Assembly (NCBI GenBank): GCA_030765065.1
Contig: CM060977.1
Coordinates: 157,862,052 to 157,926,051 of the forward strand
DNA length: 64,000 bases
DNA from: Deroplatys truncata
Lineage: Eukaryota > Arthropoda > Insecta > Mantodea > Mantidae
Direction: 5' to 3'
Both the position numbers and the translations under genes were made by a program. Of the stretch, positions 1-10,914 are shown one piece after another. Below the pieces are notes generated by a model. It was not told the origin of the DNA. It searched no databases and worked only from the letters and a program-made list of their open reading frames with translations. The first letter of the stretch is position 1, and the number at the start of each line of letters is the position of its first letter.

Positions 1-466
1 GCAGTAAAATTTTGTCTATCTCTTATGGTTTACCAGTTATGCAAAAGTCGTTCACAATGAAGAACACTTTTGGAGACATTCCCAGAAAATTTGAGATATA
101 CATTTCATTTGTCATGAAAATATCTTAAACATATATTTTAATCAAAATCGTTATAGCCATTTTGAGAAAATTAAAATTTTCGAAAAATGTTCCTTGTAAA
201 GGATAATCTGGGGTGGGGGGATTTTCTTGAAAATCTTCGTGTCGCATTTCTGGAAGATACTGAACCTAAATACCAAGTTTGGTGTTTATCCCACTGTTCG
301 TTTGAGTTATGCTGTTCACAGACACACGCACATACGGACTTGTTTCCAAAAATGCTTTTTTTGGATTCAGGGGGCCTCAAAACATGTATTTCCGGTGAAA
401 TCTCGGTATCGAATTTTTGGGTGGAATACAATACTTTCCCTACTTACTATACGTAGTAGAGAAAGT
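1..466 (-). mobile_element. Family H element, cut by the window edge
   Basis: This is a family H copy on the minus strand with its 3' part missing at the window edge. The 5' terminus is at the right, where the hairpin-forming CTACTTACTATACGTAGTAG and the inverted repeat AGTAGAGAAAGT are followed by an A-run. A short CA-rich tract replaces the long microsatellite of other copies. Open frames here of 70-103 codons are repeat by-products that recur in other copies. Confidence 0.85.
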
Positions 467-836
467 AAAAAATCGAAACCAGCTCGTTTATCCTTACAAA
501 CGCACCTCCGATCGCTTATTATAGCGATAGCTGTGTAGGTTATTCTCTCCCTCCCGCCACTCTTATCACTGTAACACATCTACTCGTGTGATGTTTTCAA
601 AGGCGTTAATAAAAGCAGATAGCTGTAGTTAAAACTTAATAATACTCGTGGTATTAATAGCACATGCTCATGCCTGCTGCTTACGCTTAATACGCTTCCC
701 ATGCTTTTTTGCTTATGTTGTTCATGACAGCTAGAATTACTGCTTTAATCAACTGGTTTATAGACTCAAATTGCACCAATGAAACAAAACGTGTCAGAAT
801 AGTCAAGTTTATTGCTGTTGTTAAGCAACATGTTTT
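467..836. other. No feature recognised
   Basis: AT-rich spacer between two family H copies. I see no recognisable gene, tRNA-like box or terminal repeat. Confidence 0.5.
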
Positions 837-1696
837 ACTTTCTCTACTACGTATAGTAAGTAGGGGAAGTATTGCATTCCACCCAAAAATTCCATACCGA
901 GATTTCAACGAAAATACAGTTTTGAGGCCTCCTGAATAAAAGCTTAAAAAAAAAAAGGTCCGTGCATGTGTCTATGTGAACAGTATAACTCAAAAAAGAA
1001 ACGTCGGATGAATACCAAACTTGGTATTTAGGTTCAGTGTCTTCAAGATGCGATATGAAGATTTTCTAAAAAAAATTCCCACCCTATCTACCCTTTAGAT
1101 GAAAAAAGTTTCGAAAACTTTAATTTTCTAAAAAATGGCTCTAACGATTTTGATTAAAATACTATATATTAAAGATATTTACATGGAAAATAAAATGTAT
1201 ATATTGAATTTTCTGAGACTAGCCTCTGAAGTCCTCTTCATTTGGAAAGAATTTTGTATAATCTTGTTTAACTCTTAAATGTTAAGCGATAGACGAAAAC
1301 GTACCACACAAATAATGTAGATGTCTTTAAAACTCACTATTTATTTCAAATAAGTATTTTTGGTGGTATAAGCTATTTCTGAGATATCCGTTATTAATGG
1401 TTGAGCTATCGATTTCTTGGCCATGCCTTGAAGTCCTTTCAACATTCACCTATTTCTCGCGATTGCAAGGAAACAGTATGGAATTTTAAGACCAGCGTAT
1501 AGCGTCCAGTTCTTAAACAATTTGACTATCGCTGTTGCCTTTGTATCTATAACGAAATGTGTAATGTCGCAAAGGTTTGCAACTGTTTAATTTGATTAAA
1601 ATGTAGTAGACAGAAAAATAGGCTGTAATAAGAATAATATGTATAACCACTAATAAAATAGCGGGTAGAGAAATTATGTGAATGTATCTCATCAGA
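837..1696 (+). mobile_element. Family H element, old diverged subfamily, near full length
   Basis: It begins ACTTTCTCTACTACGTATAG and ends with a CATCAGA-type 3' end before a T-run. It belongs to a diverged subfamily shared with 44266-45126 and 52859-54510, recognised by motifs such as TCTCGCGATTGC and by TAAGCGATAGACGAAAACG where young copies read ATAAGAGATAGACAAAAT. An A-run followed by an irregular TG tract stands at the microsatellite position. No long coding frame is present. Confidence 0.8.
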
Positions 1697-2344
1697 TTTT
1701 TTCAGTTTATGCCACATAACCTCACTCATGGGAAAGTAATTAAGGTGTCAAATAGCTTATTATTTAAATATATTATATACAAGTATCATTAATAGGCTCG
1801 GTAATTTTTTGAGTACATGCACATATAAAACCAAAAACGTTAAATGCTATTTTGGGTGAATTTTCTAGAAGTTACAGCAAAATCTCAATGCTTGTAGTGA
1901 TCCGTGACGTAAATGCATGTTGAAGTCTTCCTGATACATAAAAATTCCTGCCACTACTCTTATTTCTTCGTATTTTCTCAGTCATCCATATTGTTTATCG
2001 CCATTTCATTAATTTTGCGAATAACTTCAAAGTAATAAGGGGTTTCTTTGTATTTTATGTCACCATGAAGTGCTTGCCTACCCACAGGTTGTGATAGAAA
2101 TGCTTGCATTGTTTATACATGATCACATCATCGCTAATGTTACGGTAGCGTTGTGCAAGATTATGCCAGCATCTCCATCTATCTTTCTTTCCTTCTTTCT
2201 GTTTTTTCCTATTTATATGCCGTCTTTAACGTCTCAGGCCATATCGGCGGCTTTTTACCTTTGGAACAATTGCCATCAATGATGTGCACTCATTTACAGT
2301 TGGGTGGTACTACTGTGGATAATTACATTCTCATTAAAACTTCC
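1697..2344. other. No feature recognised
   Basis: AT-rich sequence without a recognised repeat or gene. Open frames at 2070-2353 overlap in two frames and show no family resemblance that I know. Confidence 0.4.
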
Positions 2345-2466
2345 AGACTCTAGGGAGGATGAGGAATAATCCTGGCTAAAGAAAAATGCCCACCCTCTAA
2401 CCGGTAATCGAACCCAGGACCTCTGGTTTTGAAGGTTATCTTGCTAACCATCACACCACAGAAGCA
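2345..2466 (-). repeat. SINE-A, 3'-truncated copy
   Basis: Read on the minus strand, a tRNA-like head has a box A (GTGTGATGGTTAGCAAG) and a box B (GGGTTCGATTAC). It is followed by the body CTTTAGCCAGGATTATTCCTC. The same body occurs at 26111-26400 and 58279-58566, which defines the family. The distal tail (AAGTTCCAAAG...CCGATAAGACC) is missing here. Confidence 0.7.
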
Positions 2467-2479
2467 ATATCTATCATCT

Positions 2480-2509
2480 TGTTTCTTCTTCTTCTTCTTC
2501 TTCTTCTTT
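2480..2509. repeat. (TTC)n microsatellite
   Basis: A run of eight or so TTC units just beyond the SINE-A head. Confidence 0.85.
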
Positions 2510-2762
2510 TGTCAGAGCTGTGGTTTTCACTAGTTGTTGATGACAACTATAATTCAAGGATAAGAAATCAATAATTCCGTCCGCATATTTAATATTTAAA
2601 TTTCATATATGTATTCAGTTTTAGGGCTTTTCCAAGCCACTTTAGGTTATAAGTGATCATTCTTCCCAATCTTCTGGTACCTATAAATAAATAATTTTGT
2701 TTTCGTATGTCACTTTCAAGCAACAGTGCTCCTTAACCCTATTAAAGAACATTCTTAAGGTA

Positions 2763-4024
2763 AGTACCCGACCTGACGTATATATAGCGGTTGTTGTTTC
2801 AAAAAAATGACTATGGTAGAAAGTACCACCATTATAAAGATTAATTTTGAATTTTGACGATGCTACGTTTTAGTAATTGTTCGGCAGTCATCAATAGTGA
2901 ACTCTCTCAGCGAATTTGTAAACATGGATAAAACTGGTCATCGTTATGTGATACAATACTTTCATTTGAAAGGTCTTAGTCCAACTAATATTAAAGCTGA
3001 CCTAGATTCAACTCTGGGGGAGTCTGCTCCTTCGTTTACAACAGTAAAATATTGGGTGGCAGAGTTTAAGCGAGACCGTACGAGCCGCCAAGACGAACAT
3101 TGCAGTGGTTAGGTGATCACGCTGGAAACTGTGAAGAAAATCCACAAAATGGTATTGGATGACCGTCGACTGAAAGTGCGCGAGCTGGCAGACATCGTAA
3201 ACATTTCAAAAAGTGCTGTACATTGCATACTGACTGAAAAATTCAACATGAGAAATTTGTGCGCAAGATGAGTGCCGCGTTTACTCTCAATGGAACATAA
3301 ACAGCGTCGTGAGGATGTTTCAGTCGAGTGTTTGGCGATGCTTCACTGCAATAAGCCGGGTTTTCGTGTCTATTTATAACCATGGATGAAACATGGGTCC
3401 ATCACTTCACAACTAAGACGAAGGAACAGTCAAAACAGGGGAAAGGGGAGAATCGGCTCCAAAGAAGGCGAAGACAGTTCCATCTGCAGGCAAGGTCATG
3501 GCGTTAGTTTTTTGGTTTGCGCGTGGGATAATTTTCATTGATTATCTTCAAAAAGGAAAAGCAATCAATGGCGTGTATTATGCAAACTTATTACAGCGTT
3601 TGAATGATGAAATCAAGCAAACACGGCCACATTTAGCGAAAAAGGAAGTTCTGTTTCATCAAAACAATGCACCAGTTCACACATCCATTATCGGCATGGC
3701 CAAAATCAATGAGTTAAAGTTCGAATTGCTTCCTCATGCACCCTATTCGCCAGACTTAGCCCCCTCTGATTATTTTCTGTTTCCAAAGTTCAAGAAACGT
3801 TTTGGTGGTAAAAGATTTGTGAACAATGAGGAGGTGGAGTCTGCAGTTGATGGCTATTTTTGCAGAACTCGACGGTTCTCATTATAAACAGGTTATCGAA
3901 ACTATTGAACATCGCTGGGAACAGTGTATCGAGCTGAAAGGAGACTATGTAGAGAAATAAAGATGTTTTTTCACAAAATTTTTATGTTTTCTTGTTAGGT
4001 CGGGTACTTCTGGGACAGCCCTCG
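2763..4024 (+). mobile_element. Mariner-family DNA transposon, 5' terminus damaged
   Basis: The 3' terminal inverted repeat (3998-4024) reads inward as CGAGGGCTGTCCCAGAAGTA and on, and is followed by TA, the mariner target. The left end matches only the inner part of the repeat (AGTACCCGACCT at 2763-2774); the outer 15 or so bases are not recognisable. The element encloses a decayed mariner transposase. It is therefore an immobile fossil: one end is lost and the transposase is frameshifted. Confidence 0.85.
2924..3960 (+). pseudogene. Mariner transposase, broken (stop, frameshift, lost catalytic Asp)
   Basis: The product would be a mariner transposase that cuts and reinserts the surrounding element in the nucleus. 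The N-terminal HTH region is clear (VIQYFHLKGLSPTNIKADLD, then FTTVKYWVAEF). An in-frame TAG follows codon 62. The reading continues with the second HTH (LADIVNISKSAVH), is disturbed again near 3290 and 3370, and shifts frame near 3450 between TMDETWVHHFT and SAPKKAKTVPSAGKVM. First catalytic Asp: MDETW. Second: HQNNAPVHTS has Asn (AAC, 3663-3665) where the family has Asp. Third: YSPDLAPSDYFLFP, with 34 residues between the second and third positions, the DD34D spacing. The C-terminus ends with a YVEK-type motif and TAA. Total length fits the family's roughly 345 residues. Confidence 0.9.
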
Positions 4025-4261
4025 TATATCAACTGACCTTACAATGGTTTTCTGGAAAGTTTATTAAGACGCAGTGTCTAAATCTTTTATTCTTCCTTTC
4101 CTTGTTTCACTTGTATGGCTCACGTTAATTCCTACGGTTACATCGTGGGTTTTGACTTTAGAAACAACGATGATGTATTTAACTTTTATTCTGATTTCTT
4201 TCATGAAAAACTTTCGCATTCGCCCCTAGATTTTGTGGAAAGTAGGGAACGATTCTTATTA

Positions 4262-4350
4262 AAGAAACATTCTCCCGCGCCAGCCAGATATCGAACCCGC
4301 AATCTCTGGATTGAGTACCCAAAGCGCTGACCACTTAACCGCAAAGGCAG
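4262..4350 (-). repeat. tRNA-like SINE head
   Basis: Read on the minus strand: GCGGTTAAGTGGTCAGCGC resembles box A and GCGGGTTCGATATC resembles box B, with the normal tRNA spacing. No acceptor stem closes properly, so this is a SINE head, not a tRNA gene. The body is short or unrecognised. Confidence 0.55.
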
Positions 4351-4492
4351 TCGCTTAGCCTTTTTTCATTTGAGGTCACATGTGTTACGGTCTGTGTTTT
4401 AACAAACGTCCTTCTTAAATATGAGGTGAAGCTTTCCTGGCGTTGTGAAGTTTTCTCGGCCCGAGAAAATCTAGAGTGATGTGTTTCTTTTT

Positions 4493-4645
4493 ACTTTCTA
4501 CGTACTTACAATAAGTAGAGGAAGTGTTGTATTCCACCCAAAAAAAATCGATGTCGATATTTCACCGAATATACATGTTTTATGGGCATCTTAACTCCCC
4601 AAAAAGGCATTTTTAGAAAATGGTGCGTGTATGTGTGACTACGTA
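4493..4645 (+). mobile_element. Family H element, 5' fragment
   Basis: Diverged 5' end of family H (ACTTTCTACGTACTTAC, then GTATTCCACCC and CATGTTTT), ending in a short GTGCGTGTATGTG tract. The rest of the element is absent. Confidence 0.65.
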
Positions 4646-5662
4646 TATAAATTAAAATGGGACAGAGTAATTAAATATCTTCTGTTCTGTTAATTTAAAT
4701 AAAGAAGGGAAAATGTTATACTGATATTTATATCTGTTATGAACAAGTTAGTAAGGGTCTCTTAAAGCCCCAACTGAGATTTTTTATATTATTCTTAAAA
4801 TCATACAATGAAATTTTGAATCCAAAATATCTAGTGGTTTACAATGGAGCAATTTGATAAACTTTAAAATTAACGCCTATAATAGTATATTATCAACTAA
4901 GGCGCAAGTTTCAATGTTTTGGTCGACCACACTTTAATTTAAAAACTGAGTTTTTTAAAAAAAAACATCTTACCTTGTTAACTGTGTGTAATTAAAGCAC
5001 ACACCGTATTCATTGCTTTTTTGCAGGTAATGTGAAAGCTACACGTATTGAAGCTAAGGAAATGAGTTCAATTTATTAGAATATTAAAATTACAATGAAC
5101 AGAATTTGTTTTATTTTAAATGCACATATTTCATTGTTTATCTGGGAAATGAATCCCAGTTGACTGTTGCTTTGAAGGTTTTGAAAGGTATGGGCGACAG
5201 GGGAGCTGCTCGCTCCGCCAAATAGGACCACAATGAGCGCTGAAGTATTATGGAAGTCATAACAGTTAAGTTACGCACATGTAATCAGCATATTATAGTG
5301 TGGTCGACCAAAAACTTCTTTAAAAACTCACTTCTCAGTAACGATTCAACGCGAAGCTACGAAAGTTTTCACGTGGCATTTAAATCCAAGATTTACATCT
5401 ATATTCATTTATTTTCCTCACTTTTGGAGTCCCTTGTTTTCTCCTGTTAGGGTAGCCGCTGCGCCTGGATGGATTCCAAATACTGAACGAGATAAAAAAA
5501 AACCATGGTATACTTGATTTTCTTATTAAGCTCGTTGGTTGCCTTGTAAACACGCAGGTATTTTTCCCGGAAGTGCTCCCTCACAGATTTGACGCTCGAT
5601 GCAGTCAGTGATTATGGCAACTTGAAGGTCTCTTTTGGCATCATGTACAGTCCTCAGCATAA

Positions 5663-5665
<3 letters not shown>
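4646..5665. other. Unassigned AT-rich DNA, contains one inverted-repeat pair
   Basis: Apart from the inverted repeats at 4916-5315 I recognise nothing. A 66-codon open frame at 5250-5450 is not convincing. Confidence 0.4.
4916..5315. repeat. Possible small TIR element (about 400 bp)
   Basis: GTTTTGGTCGACCACACTTT at 4916-4935 is repeated inverted at 5315-5296, both reading inward, with 1-2 differences over about 23 bp. There is no coding and no clear target-site duplication. It could be a MITE or an accidental pair. Confidence 0.35.

Positions 5666-5722
<57 letters not shown>
5666..5722. repeat. (CA)n microsatellite
   Basis: About 28 uninterrupted CA units. The valine-cysteine repeat seen when it is translated is an artefact. 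Confidence 0.95.
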
Positions 5723-5725
<3 letters not shown>

Positions 5726-6156
5726 GTGTTCAGCAGGTTAATCCAGCCTTGGTCCTCCAGAAAGCGCCACATTCATAGTAAACTTATCAACGCTGCGGTT
5801 CATACACGTGTGAACAAATAGTCGCATGGCTTTCTCTACACAATATACTTTTTCATAGTTATTCTATAAATTAGTCATACAAAACCATATCTTTCCGTTA
5901 CTTCCTATTACTCATGCTCAGAGCAAAGATTCTGAAGACCTAAAAGTGTTTGAAAAATACCCATAAAATGACCTAAAGCTGAGATTTAATCATTTTATTA
6001 AAATTAGTGTAAGTTTTAAATTAACTTACACATGGATATTACTGCTGAACAAGTAGAAAAGTAGGTGTAAGAATGAGATAATTTAGAAAATTAATTAAAC
6101 ATATATTTGTTCCATGTTCTTGTCCGAAGAGTTTGAAAATAAAATTAAGAAAAAAG
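5723..6156. other. No feature recognised
   Basis: AT-rich spacer ending in an A-rich stretch that flanks the 3' end of the next family H copy. Confidence 0.45.
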
Positions 6157-6892
6157 TCTGATGTGTTACACTCGCATACTTTCTCTACTCTTGTACAAAC
6201 TGTTTTACGAACTCTTATTCTCCATATGCTTCATGTTAATCGAAAAATCGATATGTTAATCTTATTGCTAATTTTCTTGTAGATGCAAGAGGAATTGGTA
6301 GGCTTTAAGCAATAGTCAAATCTTTTAAGAGCTGGTTGCTAAGTGGAGTATTCCATTCTCTTTGCATTACCAAGACAAAAAAAACGAATAACGAATTTGA
6401 GAAAAAGTATAAGTATTAGAGAATTTAAGGAAATAACAATCAATATCTCGAAAATGTATATGACATAAATTGTGTATTTTAACGCGATCTACATTTTTTT
6501 GTGTACTAAAATTTTGTCTATCTCTTATGGTTTACCAGTTATGCCAAAGGCGTTCACAATGAAGAATTCTTTTGGAGACATTCCCAGGAAATTCAAGATA
6601 TACATTTTATTTATCATGAAAGTATCTTAAATATATGATATTTTAATCAAAATCGTTAGCCATTTTTGAGAAAATTAAAATTTTCAAAAACTTTTCCATG
6701 TAAAGGGTAATCTGGGGTGGGGGGATTTACTTGAAAACCTTCGCGTCGCATCTCTGGAAGATACTGAACCTAAATATCAAGTTTGGTGTTTATCCGACTG
6801 TTCGTTTCTGAGTTATGCTGTTCACAGACACACACACGGACATGTTTCCAAAAATGCTTTTTTTGGATTCAGGGGGTCTCAAAACATGTATT
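6157..6892 (-). mobile_element. Family H element, 5'-truncated
   Basis: The minus-strand copy has an intact 3' end (TCTGATGTGTTACACTCGCA on the plus strand). It stops abruptly at CAAAACATGTATTT, so the last 80 or so bp with the 5' hairpin and inverted repeat are missing. The body matches young copies such as 16649-17492. Confidence 0.85.
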
Positions 6893-7735
6893 TAAAGCAG
6901 GTCTTACAAAATTAACTCCTTTGAGTTCTCAGATTATACAAAATTCCTTGTGAATGAAATTCACTTCACAACACAAGGACAATGACAATAGCAACTTGAC
7001 CGTACATAAAGGAAAACCTGACCTGTCTCACCCCTAATTTGGGATATGAATTCATAACTTTAATTATACAATAGCCACTCCTGCACCCGCAAGCAACCTC
7101 TTCCATGGTAGCTTTAGACGTAGTACGCTAAAAATTAAATAGGAATGTACCAGTAAATAATATACAGTTACTCTCATTTCCCAGTTGAGAAGTGAAATTT
7201 CTGATGTTTGAAAAATCATCCTTAGTAACAAGACAATAATACGAAGTTCTTTATATTCAATGTAGGGTAAATACAAGAAAATGACTAACCGAAGATGCAA
7301 AGGTCAAGAAAATGACAAAATAACGACGCAAAATCGAAAAAGTGTAAATATAAAAAATGGTATAACGACAAAAAGTTGTGTATTAAATACGCATTTTCAT
7401 AATCTGAAACCCATGATAAGGATTTGTGTATAGTTAGCAGTACCTATGACGCAACAATTAAAGTATGGCGTGTCATCGAATCCGGGCCCTGTTCATGATA
7501 AATATTCAACAGAAATGGGTTCTATCACACAATACGGCAATACACATTTTATTGTAAGTACACAAAAAGCTGAGACACAAGTCAGCTGCCTAGCCATTAT
7601 ATAAACAAACTCTGTGCACAAGCTCGTTGGGAAACAAGAATGACAGCGAGATTACCCGAGCCACAGTACCTCTCCATTTAATTGCAGATTTGCCTATTTG
7701 AGTTAGATCAAATGCATTTCTGATGCCTGTTTAGA
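6893..7735. other. No feature recognised
   Basis: Unique-looking AT-rich DNA with no supported gene or repeat. Confidence 0.4.
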
Positions 7736-7816
7736 AAAATCTAATGTATTACATTCACATGACTTTCTCCACCCTCTATCGTTTTAGTGTGTATACTAAC
7801 TATTCTAACGAAAGGT
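7736..7816 (-). mobile_element. Family H, 3'-end fragment (old subfamily)
   Basis: ATTACATTCACATGACTTTC followed by CACCCTCTATCG is the diverged 3' end seen again at 44266 and 52859. Confidence 0.6.
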
Positions 7817-7829
7817 AGGACCAGACGAC

Positions 7830-7915
7830 TTAAAAATGCAATGCCATAGCCGGGATTTGAACCACGGATCTCAGGTCTCCGTCCGGTTGCTCTAACCACT
7901 GAGCTACCATGGCAA
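7830..7915 (-). repeat. tRNA-like SINE head
   Basis: On the minus strand: TGGTAGCTCAGTGGTTAGAG (box A) and GTGGTTCAAATCCCGGC (box B). It forms one arm of an inverted pair with 8046-8108. Confidence 0.65.
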
Positions 7916-8045
7916 TTTGTCGGTACGACCTAATAGTGGTTGAAAGTATGAAGCCCGGGACTTAAAGTACTTACAACATTGTAGGTCTCCATTGGGGTAT
8001 GTCATGTCAATCCTTGTGTTTTACTGGGAAAAAAGCGAATCATTT

Positions 8046-8108
8046 GGGGAATTTAATGTCGTACCGGCAAGGACGGAGACCGGGAGATCCGTGGTTCAAA
8101 TCTGAGGC
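8046..8108 (+). repeat. tRNA-like SINE head, internally deleted, inverted relative to 7830-7915
   Basis: GTCGTACCGGCAAGGACGGA and ATCCGTGGTTCAAATC match the 7830-7915 copy in the opposite orientation, but the box A segment is missing. Confidence 0.6.
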
Positions 8109-8934
8109 AGTATTTTTAACACTTAAATGATTTCAGTCAAATTATATAATATAAATTCAATAACAGCCCGATTAAAGCAATATGGTATGTAACAATATAT
8201 AAAAAGTGTATATTACAGTCATTATATAATATTTATATTATTGTATACATGTACAATAATGTTATATGAATGTATTACTAATTTAATAATGTAGGAAATG
8301 TGAGAATAGTAGGTTAAAAGTTGCTAACAATGAGGTAACCTTGAGGCAATAATGAGTAAGACTGTTTAATAATGCTACTAGTCATTATTGGAGCAACAAT
8401 AATGTAATTTTTGTGACAGTTCATAAAATAGCCAATCAACAACCAGAAAAAGCTTTAGTTAAACCAAGATATTCTATTGGAGTAGGATTAGCCGATCAGA
8501 AACTGAAAAGGAGAAACATTTACAAATTCAGAAGTCAGTTGCCTGCAGACAGCGTTACTAACCAGACGCAAAAAGTGTCCTCAAGAAATATAATATGTAG
8601 TCGTGTGAGACGAAAAATAAGTTTACGTGTTAAAAAAGTGTAATTAATTAATAAAAAGAATCTCGCAGCTCTCTATATCAGTGAAGTGTTATTTAAATTG
8701 TGTCAAGGTCAAGGATTAATAAAAGGAGAGAAGTAAAATTATATGTGTAAGCCTGCATTCTTAGTCGCATCACAACCCTGCAAAGAGAAACATGTCTCTA
8801 ACAATAATACTGACGCAGCCGAGGCAAACAAATATATAATATTTAAAGAAACAGTCAAATTACAAAGTTAAAATTTTTAAATACACACGGCTTGTGTGGT
8901 AGAACAATTAATCGTATTCTTACGAATGTTTAAT
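8109..8934. other. Unassigned AT-rich DNA
   Basis: Contains a perfect short inverted repeat near 8240-8260 (TTATTGTA / TACAATAA) and an open frame of about 88 codons without ATG ending at 8643. The frame resembles no family that I know, and its length is expected by chance. Confidence 0.35.
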
Positions 8935-9458
8935 TTTCTCTCTACTTCATTTTAATTGGGATAAACCTTTGCAGAAATAGCTACATTAACACTTCGTTAT
9001 ACACACAAAGGGCACAGTGATAGTCAAATGTTTAAGAACTGGACGCTTTATGCTGGTTTTAAAATTCCATACTGTTTCCATGCAATCGCGAGAAACTAAG
9101 TAGACAAGACTTTAAAAGAATGACAAAAGTATTGAACAATTCGAACCATTAATAACGGATATCTCGGAAATGGCTGATGTAACAAAAATGTTACTTAAAA
9201 CAAATTGTCTGTTTTAAAGAGATCTTGTGTAGTACGTTTTCGTCTATCGCATAACGTTTGCCAGTTATACGAGATTATATAAAACCCCTTCCGAATGAAG
9301 GGAACTTCATAAGCTGCTCTCGAAAAATTCAATACATACATTTTATTAGTCAAGTACCTTAAATATATGCCATTTTAATCGTTAAAGAGCCATTTTTGAG
9401 AAAATAAAAAAGTTCGAAAAAGTTTCCATATAAAGGTAGTTTGGGGTGGAAGATTTTT
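8935..9458 (-). mobile_element. Family H, old subfamily, interrupted
   Basis: Diverged minus-strand copy with the old-subfamily landmarks GCAATCGCGAGAAAC and GTACGTTTTCGTCTATCGC. It runs to GGTTTGGGGTGGAAGATTTT, where a younger copy in the opposite orientation is inserted. The expected 5' remainder was not found beyond the array. Confidence 0.75.
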
Positions 9459-10062
9459 ACTTTCTCTACTACGTATAGTAAGTAGGGGAAGTATTGTATT
9501 CCACCCAAAAATTAGATACAAGATTTCACCGGAATCCAAAAAAAGCATTTTTGGAAACATGTCCATGTGCATGTTTGTCTATGTGCGTGTCTGTGAACAG
9601 CATAACTCAGAAACGAACAGTCGGATAAACACCAAACTTGGTATTTAGGTTCAGTATCTTCCAGAGATGCGACACAAAGGTTTTTAAGAAACTCCCCCAC
9701 CCCAGATTACCCTTTACATGGAACATTTTTCGAAAATTTTAATTTTCTCAAAAATGGCTCTAACGATTTTGATGAAAATATCATATGTTTAAGATAATGT
9801 CATGAGAAATGAAATGTATATCTCGAATTTTCTGGGAATGTCTCCAAAAGTATTCTTCATTGTGAACGCCTTTTGCATAACTGGTAAACCATAAGAGATA
9901 GACAAAATTTTACTACACAAAAAATGTAGATCGCGTTAAAATACACAACTTATGTCATATACATTTCTTTTGTTGAGTGAACCATTTTCGAGATATTGCT
10001 TGTTATTCCCTTAAATTTTTCAACGCTTATTTTCTCAAATGGGAATTCGTTATTCATTTTTT
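9459..10062 (+). mobile_element. Family H element, truncated by the next copy
   Basis: First member of a same-strand array. It starts ACTTTCTCTACTACGTATAG, lacks about 23 bp between CACCGG and AATCC, and is cut off after GGGAATTCGTTATTCATTTT where the next copy begins. Confidence 0.85.
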
Positions 10063-10909
10063 ACTTTCTCTACTACGTATAGTAAGTAGGGGAAGTATTG
10101 TATTCCACCCAAAATTTCGATACCGAGATTTCACCGGAAATACATGTTTTGAGACTCACTGAATCCAAAAAAAGCATTTTTGGAAACATGTCCGTGTGTG
10201 TCTGTCTGTGTGTCTGTGAACAGCATAAGTCAGAAACGAAGAGTCGGATAAACACCAAACTTGGTATTTAGGTTTAGTATCTTTCAGAGATGCGACACGA
10301 AGGTTTTCAAGAAAATCCCCTCACCCCAGACTACCCTTTACATGGAACATTTTTCGCAAATTTTAATTTTCTCAAAAACGGCTCTAACGATTTTGATTAA
10401 AATATCATATATTTAAGATATTGTCATGACAAATAAAATGTATATCTCGAATTTTCTGGGAATGTCTCCAAAAGTATTCTTCATTATGAACGACTTTTTC
10501 ATAACTGGTAAACCATAAGAGATAGACAAAATTTTACTACATGAAAAATGTAGATCGCGTTAAAATACACAATTTATGTCATATACATTTCTTTTGTTGA
10601 GTGAACCGTTTGCGAGATATTGCTTGTTATTCCCTTAAAGTTTCCAATACTTATACTTTTTCTCAAATTCGTTATTCATTTTTTTTATGTCCTGGACATG
10701 CAAAGAGAATGGAATGCGCCACATAGCAACCAGCGTTAGAATATTGACTATCGCTTAAAACCTACCATATTCCCCTTGCATCTACAAGAAAATTATCAAT
10801 AAGATTGATATCTCGATATCTCCATTAACATGAAGCATATGGAGAATAAGCGTTTGTAAAAATAGTTTGTACAAGAGTAGAGAAAGTCATGTGAGTGTAA
10901 CACATCAGA
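10063..10909 (+). mobile_element. Family H element, full length
   Basis: Good reference copy of the family. It has the 5' end ACTTTCTCTACTACGTATAG with a bulged hairpin, a short TG-rich tract near 10194-10216, and a body without a protein. The 3' part is AGTAGAGAAAGT, then ATGTG-AGTGTAA-CACAT (5-bp stem), then CAGA and a T-run. No transposase, Rep or helicase is present, so it is non-autonomous. Confidence 0.9.
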
Positions 10910-10914
10910 TTTTT

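Noticed and set aside
8413-8643. Open frame of about 88 codons without ATG
   Set aside because: No ATG, no splice-signal support, no recognisable motif, and about this length is expected by chance.
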